Shown here one piece after another: positions 59,270 to 64,000 of a stretch of DNA of 64,000 bases. The position numbers and the translations under genes were made by a program. The DNA is from Anagrus nilaparvatae (Eukaryota > Arthropoda > Insecta > Hymenoptera > Mymaridae). Within the stretch, counting starts at the first letter, position 1, and every line of letters starts with the position of its first letter. Where the stretch lies: positions 4,094,501 to 4,158,500 of the forward strand of contig JAKSXM010000007.1 of the NCBI GenBank assembly GCA_022575985.1, read 5' to 3'. A model generated the notes under the pieces. It was not told the DNA's origin. It did no database searches and saw only the letters and a list, made by a program, of their open reading frames with translations.

Positions 59270-60433
59270 ATGATTTGTTTCCTGATTTTAATTATTTACC
59301 TTATTTCATCTGAGCAAGCTTCTTCGCAATTTGTTACAACATATGGTTATGATGCAGTAGTAGAACCAGGGCAAAATTTAAGCATCGCTATTGAAGACAG
59401 GAGAGGATTAGAATCATGTAATTGTACAATACAACCAGCAGTTGCTGAATTTGAATGCAATTACATTCGAGAATTGGATAGAGGTTATTGCGGCATTTAT
59501 TTTCCAGAGGTACAAGAAAAATATGATAAAAGTACTATAAAGTGCATATCAAAACTAAAAAATGCTGATGAAGTAGTTCGTAAAACTGTTACAATAATAA
59601 TTATAAAATCAAAAAAAAATCTAGAAGAACCTGGTGGCAGTCAGGATAAAAAAATAAATGTTAGTTGTTTAGCTGTATTTGGAATCATTGGCGTTATTTT
59701 GGTGGTATTCGCAGTTTTTATTAAACGAAGATATTTCGCAGATACTGAAATCAAATTTGGCAAACTTGAAAAATTTTGGCCATTTGATAAAAAGGGAATA
59801 AAATTAAAAAATTCAGGTGCAGTTATTGACATAACAAATGCATTTTCCAATTTTAATACTTTAGTACCATTTCATGTAAATGAAAAGAAAATGAAATTCA
59901 TAAACGCTGAGGTAGTTGAAAATGATTCATCGATCACTTGTGGTATTAATTATCATAATTTTAGGAGCATGTGGGCAAATGCTTCATCGACGGTGAAATA
60001 CGAGGATAAAAATACGTTTTATGGATTATTTGATTACACCAAATATGCAAACACTTTAGCTGAATTCATCGAAAAATACCCTTTTTTTACTATAGAAACT
60101 AAAGGCGAGGCGGTATCTGATGATACTTTTGGTAATGTCGGAAATTATCCTTTTGGTACGTCGTATTATAATACAAAACTTTTTGATATTCACACACCGT
60201 CGGTATCAGAATATTTAGTTCTCATTAATAAAGTATCAGACTGGAATTTTCAATCTGCAGTAATTATCGATTTCCGATTTTATAATGAATCTAACATTTT
60301 TTATTTAAATCCTCGTATTTTTGGATTACTTACAAGTCATGGATTTTATACAAGAAGTTTAGTTTTTGGACTTTCTGTAAGTACGATAACTTTTCACCAA
60401 AAAAACTGTAAATCGAGGAAAACTGATAATTAA
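59270..60433 (+). CDS. Single-exon type I membrane protein with Cys-rich ectodomain, 387 residues
   Basis: MICFLILIIYLISSEQASSQ is a probable signal peptide. The ectodomain (about 21-130) has five Cys (50, 52, 63, 74, 92), an NxT sequon at NCT and an Ig-like spacing of strands, but I cannot assign a family. A transmembrane helix (about 132-151, CLAVFGIIGVILVVFAVF) is followed by KRRY as a stop-transfer signal. The intracellular part of about 235 residues contains VIDITNAFSNFNTLVPFHVN and FPFGTSYYNTKLFDIH-like segments, without a kinase or other recognised motif. The start is preceded by GCTTCAAAATG. It lies between two tetraspanin paralogues, which may be chance. It could be a fast-evolving receptor or a single-exon lineage-specific gene. 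Confidence 0.75.
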   Translation: MICFLILIIYLISSEQASSQFVTTYGYDAVVEPGQNLSIAIEDRRGLESCNCTIQPAVAEFECNYIRELDRGYCGIYFPEVQEKYDKSTIKCISKLKNADEVVRKTVTIIIIKSKKNLEEPGGSQDKKINVSCLAVFGIIGVILVVFAVFIKRRYFADTEIKFGKLEKFWPFDKKGIKLKNSGAVIDITNAFSNFNTLVPFHVNEKKMKFINAEVVENDSSITCGINYHNFRSMWANASSTVKYEDKNTFYGLFDYTKYANTLAEFIEKYPFFTIETKGEAVSDDTFGNVGNYPFGTSYYNTKLFDIHTPSVSEYLVLINKVSDWNFQSAVIIDFRFYNESNIFYLNPRIFGLLTSHGFYTRSLVFGLSVSTITFHQKNCKSRKTDN

Positions 60434-60574
60434 AATACAGATTTTGCTATGCGTATAACAAAGTCTAAAATATTTTAGCCACGAAATCATGTAATCAATT
60501 TAATTACTTAAAATTATATATCATATAAGTAAATATTAATAGTACATTATGATCCTAGGCCAGAAAAATAAAGA

Positions 60575-60750
60575 ATGGCTCAAATCGTAAATTACCTTCC
60601 GAGGCGAAGCCGAGGATGGTAAACTGCGATTTGGGTAATTCTTTGTTTATGGTCGAGGGTCGTATAAAATTTTTCTGCCACTGTGGCGAGAAAACACGTA
60701 TTTTCGAATCGCGCTGCGGCCCGGAAATACGTACTTTCGGGCCGCAGTAC
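60575..60750. repeat. GC-rich hairpin cluster
   Basis: Contains two palindromes: accttccgaggcgaagccg with aggatggt near 60595-60622, and ctgcggcccggaaatacgta followed by ctttcgggccgcag at 60714-60747 (a stem of about nine pairs). Its style (short GC palindromes in AT-rich DNA) resembles the element at 32722-32926. It overlaps a minus-strand frame that is not a gene. Confidence 0.6.
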
Positions 60751-61078
60751 AAAAAAAATATATGTAATATTTTTTGATGAATTATTATAATTTAAGTATT
60801 ATTAATACGCAAAAAAACTGCAAAAACTGTTTTTTATAAAATAAAACAATATTTTAAAAAACCTTATAATCAAATTTATATTTATTTAAATTATATGCAG
60901 GCTCACATAAATGAAAATTGAAACATATCTCAATTATGATAGTACGCGTAAGATTTGACTTGACATAAACATTTTATTTAAATAAAAAAATTATGAACAT
61001 TTATGAAATGAAAATTTATAAAAAATTATTACTTATGAAAAAAATAACAGAAAAATATTTTTTTAATTTTGAACATCA

Positions 61079-62031
61079 TTACATGAAAATATAATTTTTT
61101 CGAATTGATCTTGCTAAATACACTGAAAACCAAATTCCTAACGTCTGTAAAAAAAGAAAAAAATAATTAAATTAACAATTATTCTATTTTATATGATAAA
61201 AAAAAATTGTAAATTTACCTGAATGACTGCAATGGTAAGTGCAACGCCACCAAGTTCAACTGCATTTTGTTTGACAGAATCTGTTATAGTGTTTAAACAA
61301 CCGGTTATACCTGTTGAATTAGTTATTTGAGTGTTGCATTCAGCATGTCCAATTGCTCCATAAGGAATTTGACAACAACTTAATGGCAAATCTGATGAGG
61401 ATGTGGTGTTTAAAATCTTCAACCATTCTTCTGGCTTTTCGGTACCGCAGCAATGGAACTGAAAATATTTTATTATTACAGTCAAAATTTATAATTTGAA
61501 TTTTAAATTAATTCTTTTTAAAAAATTATTACTTTAGTTTGAAGTACGTCCCAAACTACAGTGATTTCATCTGCATTGTTAGGTTTATATTCGATCATAC
61601 TGTGTTGCATTTTAGTACTGATAACATCTTGAGCTTTACTCCTTAATACGTAACCACAAATTGCACCAGATAATTCCAAAATGAAAATTATAACCATTAA
61701 TACTGCAAACTGTAAAGTAAAAATTTATTGTAAGTAAGTTATCGATTATGTTCTGAAGAATCTGTTTTTTAGTAAAAGTTTGAGAGTCAAAAACATTTCT
61801 CTATTGTCATGCAATTTAAATAGATTATGATTTTATACTAACCGCAACAATCATACAGTAGTTTTCTTTTATGGCACCACAGCATCCGAAAAATGCAACG
61901 AAAAATATAATTGATCCAATGACAACCAGCAACGTTGGTACTGAGAAGTAATTATCATCCAGAAAATGATGGTATTCAGTGTAAGCTCCATGAATGTAAG
62001 ACCCGATTGATAATAAAATTATACCAGTGAT
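61079..62031 (-). CDS. Tetraspanin B (first exon not found, probably beyond the window or too short to see)
   Basis: Exons: 62031-61843 (189), 61709-61533 (177), 61458-61219 (240), 61144-61079 (66 with stop), all phase 0. Features: ITGIILLSIGSYIHGAYTEY, TM2 LLVVIGSIIFFVAFFGCCGA with KENYC, TM3 FAVLMVIIFILELSGAI, FHCCGTEKPEEW (CCG motif), SCCQIP, CNTQITNSTGITGC, TM4 ending VALTIAVIQ to TLGIWFSVYLARS, and a very short tail. The 189-base exon equals the homologous exon of tetraspanin A in length and phase, and all splice positions match, so the two are paralogues. The missing first exon should code for about 25 residues including TM1. It was not found between 62032 and 64000. Confidence 0.88.
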
Positions 62032-62137
62032 CTGAAAAAGAAATAAAACCATTTTGATAGGTCAAATTTCGATTTTTTGGCATATAAGCACGTTTTGAGA
62101 CCCCAGGAAGCTGAAAAACCGGTTTTTAAAAAAAGTC

Positions 62138-62220
<83 letters not shown>
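62138..62220. repeat. (GT)n followed by (GTAT)n microsatellite
   Basis: About 25 GT dinucleotides, then about seven GTAT units, on the plus strand. Likely polymorphic in length. It lies in the first intron of tetraspanin B. Confidence 0.95.
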
Positions 62221-62222
<2 letters not shown>

Positions 62223-62223
62223 T

Positions 62224-63070
62224 TGGTGATATTTCACAAACATTATGGAGTTAAGACCTAATTTTTTTTTCAAAAATTTTTTTAGCTCGAGGTACTTTTT
62301 TTTTTTTTAATTTGGATGTAATACCTCATTTATTTCCACGAAAGTACTTACCATATTTGAAAGTATGGTTTTTACTCTATATCTCGAAACTGATACTTAA
62401 TTTTTTGAAAATTTTTTTCCCGAAATTTTTTTCACGAAAAAATACAAAAAACAACAATTTTTTTTTTCTTTTTGGACGTAGTACCTAATTTATTTCTATG
62501 AAAGTACTAGTTTTAGAAAGTTTGTTTATAGTCATTTTTTGAATCTGATACCGAATTTTTTAAAAAATTTGTTCTCAAAATTAAAAAAACAAAAAAATTA
62601 AAAAACCTGCAATATTTTTTTTTTTTTTTTGGTGTAATACCTCATTTAATTCTATGAAAGTACTAATATCTGAAAATATTGCGACCGGCGATATTTCACA
62701 ACCGTTATGAAATTAAGACCTAATTTTTTTTTCAAAAATTTTTTTACCAAAAAAGCTCTAGGTACTTTTTTTTTTTTTATTAATTTGGATGTAATACCTC
62801 ATTTATTTCCATGAAAGTACTTATATTTGAAAGTATAGTTTTTACTCGATATCTCGAATCTGATACTTAATTTTTTTTTAATTTTTTTCCTAAATTTTTT
62901 TTCACATAAAAATACAAAAAAAACCAATTTTTTTTTCTTTTTGGATGTAGTACCTAATTTATTTCTATGAGAGTACTAGTTTTAGACAGTTCATTTATAG
63001 TAATTTTTTGGATTTGATACCGAATTTTTCCAAAATTTATTTCTCAAATTTGGAAAAGATTTTTCTCATT
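62224..63070. repeat. Tandem duplication of a ~440-base unit
   Basis: Unit 1 begins tggtgatatttcacaaacat, then gttaagacctaatttttttt; unit 2 begins at about 62685 with cggcgatatttcacaaccgt. Shared landmarks are tttggatgtaatacctcatt, atgaaagtac, ttactc.atatctcgaa.ctgatac and gtagtacctaatttatttct. Homopolymer T runs differ in length. No coding sequence is seen. Starting next to the microsatellite, it looks like part of a dispersed repeat. Confidence 0.75.
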
Positions 63071-63457
63071 ATTTGAGGAACCTTAGTGCCAGCTAGTTGG
63101 CAGGGTATTTTTTATTCGAATAGGCTAAAAAAATAATCATCTATTTTGATTTTCTATTTAAAAATTCATTGCTCATAGAAAGTATTTTAAAGCAAAAAGA
63201 TTTTTTTTTATAAAAATTTTTTTCGAGGTCACAAAAATATACGTAAAATATACATTCATTTAGACGTATGTAGAAAATAACAACCTAACCTCAATTTAAG
63301 CAATGTTAAGTATTAAATTTAAAATATATTTTTTGTACAAAACAATTAATTTTTGTATTATTAATTAAATTTTAACCAAAATACTAAAAAAATTTATGTA
63401 AAGATTTAAATTTTGTTCCCGGGATCATGACGGTAAATAAGAAACTTTTTCTCAACA

Positions 63458-63539
63458 GCTGCGGTGTCCGAGCGGTTAAGGAGATGGACTTGAAATCCAT
63501 TGGGTTCTACCCGCACAGGTTCGAATCCTGTCCGCAGCG
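63458..63539 (+). tRNA. tRNA-Ser (anticodon UGA)
   Basis: 82 bases with a seven-pair acceptor stem (GCTGCGG with CCGCAGC) and discriminator G. The D arm is TGTCCGAGCGGTTAAGGAGA. The anticodon stem is ATGGA / TCCAT with loop CTTGAAA, giving anticodon TGA. The long variable arm (TGGGTTCTACCCGCA) is typical of serine tRNAs, and the T arm is CAGGTTCGAATCCTG. A-box and B-box promoters fit. There is no intron, and CCA is not encoded, as expected for a nuclear gene. Confidence 0.97.
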
Positions 63540-63542
63540 AAA

Positions 63543-63560
63543 TTTTTTTTTTTTTTTTTT
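63543..63560 (+). terminator. RNA polymerase III terminator of the tRNA gene
   Basis: A run of 18 T starts four bases after the tRNA's 3' end, well above the four-T minimum used by RNA polymerase III. Confidence 0.85.
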
Positions 63561-64000
63561 ATTTTTTTAAAATTTTTTTATACATTTTTATATTATTAAA
63601 TTAATTTTTTTTTTCAAATAAATTTTTTTTAAATAATTTTTTTTTTTTTAATCTGAAAATAAAAATATTTAACGTCTGGAAATATACCTAATTATTATTA
63701 ATAATTTCAGTTTATAATTTTTTTTTATTTAAAAATAATTTTATGAAAATTGTATTTGGAACGTCTCAATAGAAAATTAAAAATAATTATAATAAGATTG
63801 AATTAAAAATATATTGTTTAAATTTTGGAGTATATGTACAACAAAATAAAAAAATTTTAAAATAAAAAATTGTTTATTAATAATGTTCATGAATGATATT
63901 ATATAATTCAAATGGGCTTTTTTCAGTATAGAGTTTTTGAAAATTTTAATTTGCTTAAATCAGAAATTTTCAAATTGTATATTAATGCAATTTTAATGAT
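63561..64000. other. AT-rich right flank
   Basis: T- and A-rich, with no feature recognised; no first exon of tetraspanin B is apparent. Confidence 0.45.

Noticed and set aside
62019..62273. Minus-strand frame with long Thr-His run
   Set aside because: It is the GT microsatellite translated, joined to part of a tetraspanin exon in the wrong frame.

Overview
The window looks like nuclear DNA from an insect. It is strongly AT-rich by eye, the genes have short GT-AG introns, and the recognisable proteins are animal ones: ASNSD1, a congested-like trachea (SLC25A20) carrier, ALKBH4, two tetraspanins, a TXNDC3-like thioredoxin protein and a secreted LRR protein. A parasitoid hymenopteran is a guess from the base composition and repeat style; nothing in the sequence proves the order. 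All exon boundaries below were read by eye from splice sites, reading frame and family similarity.

Layout. Positions 1-3940 hold the 3' end of a gene for a membrane protein with three PPxY motifs (+). Positions 6739-12261 hold a five-exon ASNSD1 gene (+). Its 3.4 kb first intron contains a complete intronless TXNDC3-like gene on the other strand and two inverted-repeat elements. From about 12.7 to 42.3 kb there is an accessory island, almost all on the minus strand. It contains decayed F-box/LRR pieces, two tandem JmjC genes, decayed coiled-coil genes, a scrambled pair of UPF1-like helicase fragments, a tandem array of PD-(D/E)XK-like modules, several foldback elements, and two related genes built from very small phase-0 exons (28.4-29.3 and 37.4-39.7 kb, with a shared C-terminal exon type at 26.4 and 37.4 kb). 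A multi-exon gene for a basic-tailed protein closes the island (40.4-42.3 kb). From 44.1 to 50.2 kb the DNA is conserved again: the carnitine-acylcarnitine carrier (-) with a complete LRR gene nested in one intron (+), then ALKBH4 (+). Two tetraspanin paralogues (50.5-55.2 kb and 61.1-62.0 kb, the second lacking its first exon) flank a single-exon type I membrane protein gene. A tRNA-Ser(UGA) lies at 63458-63539.

The conserved genes are housekeeping or cell-surface genes with no obvious shared pathway. The island is the unusual part. It has repeated local duplication, exon duplication, insertion and decay of gene families that I mostly cannot name. The most unusual item is the pair of phase-0 microexon genes, which still keep clean splice sites and frame.
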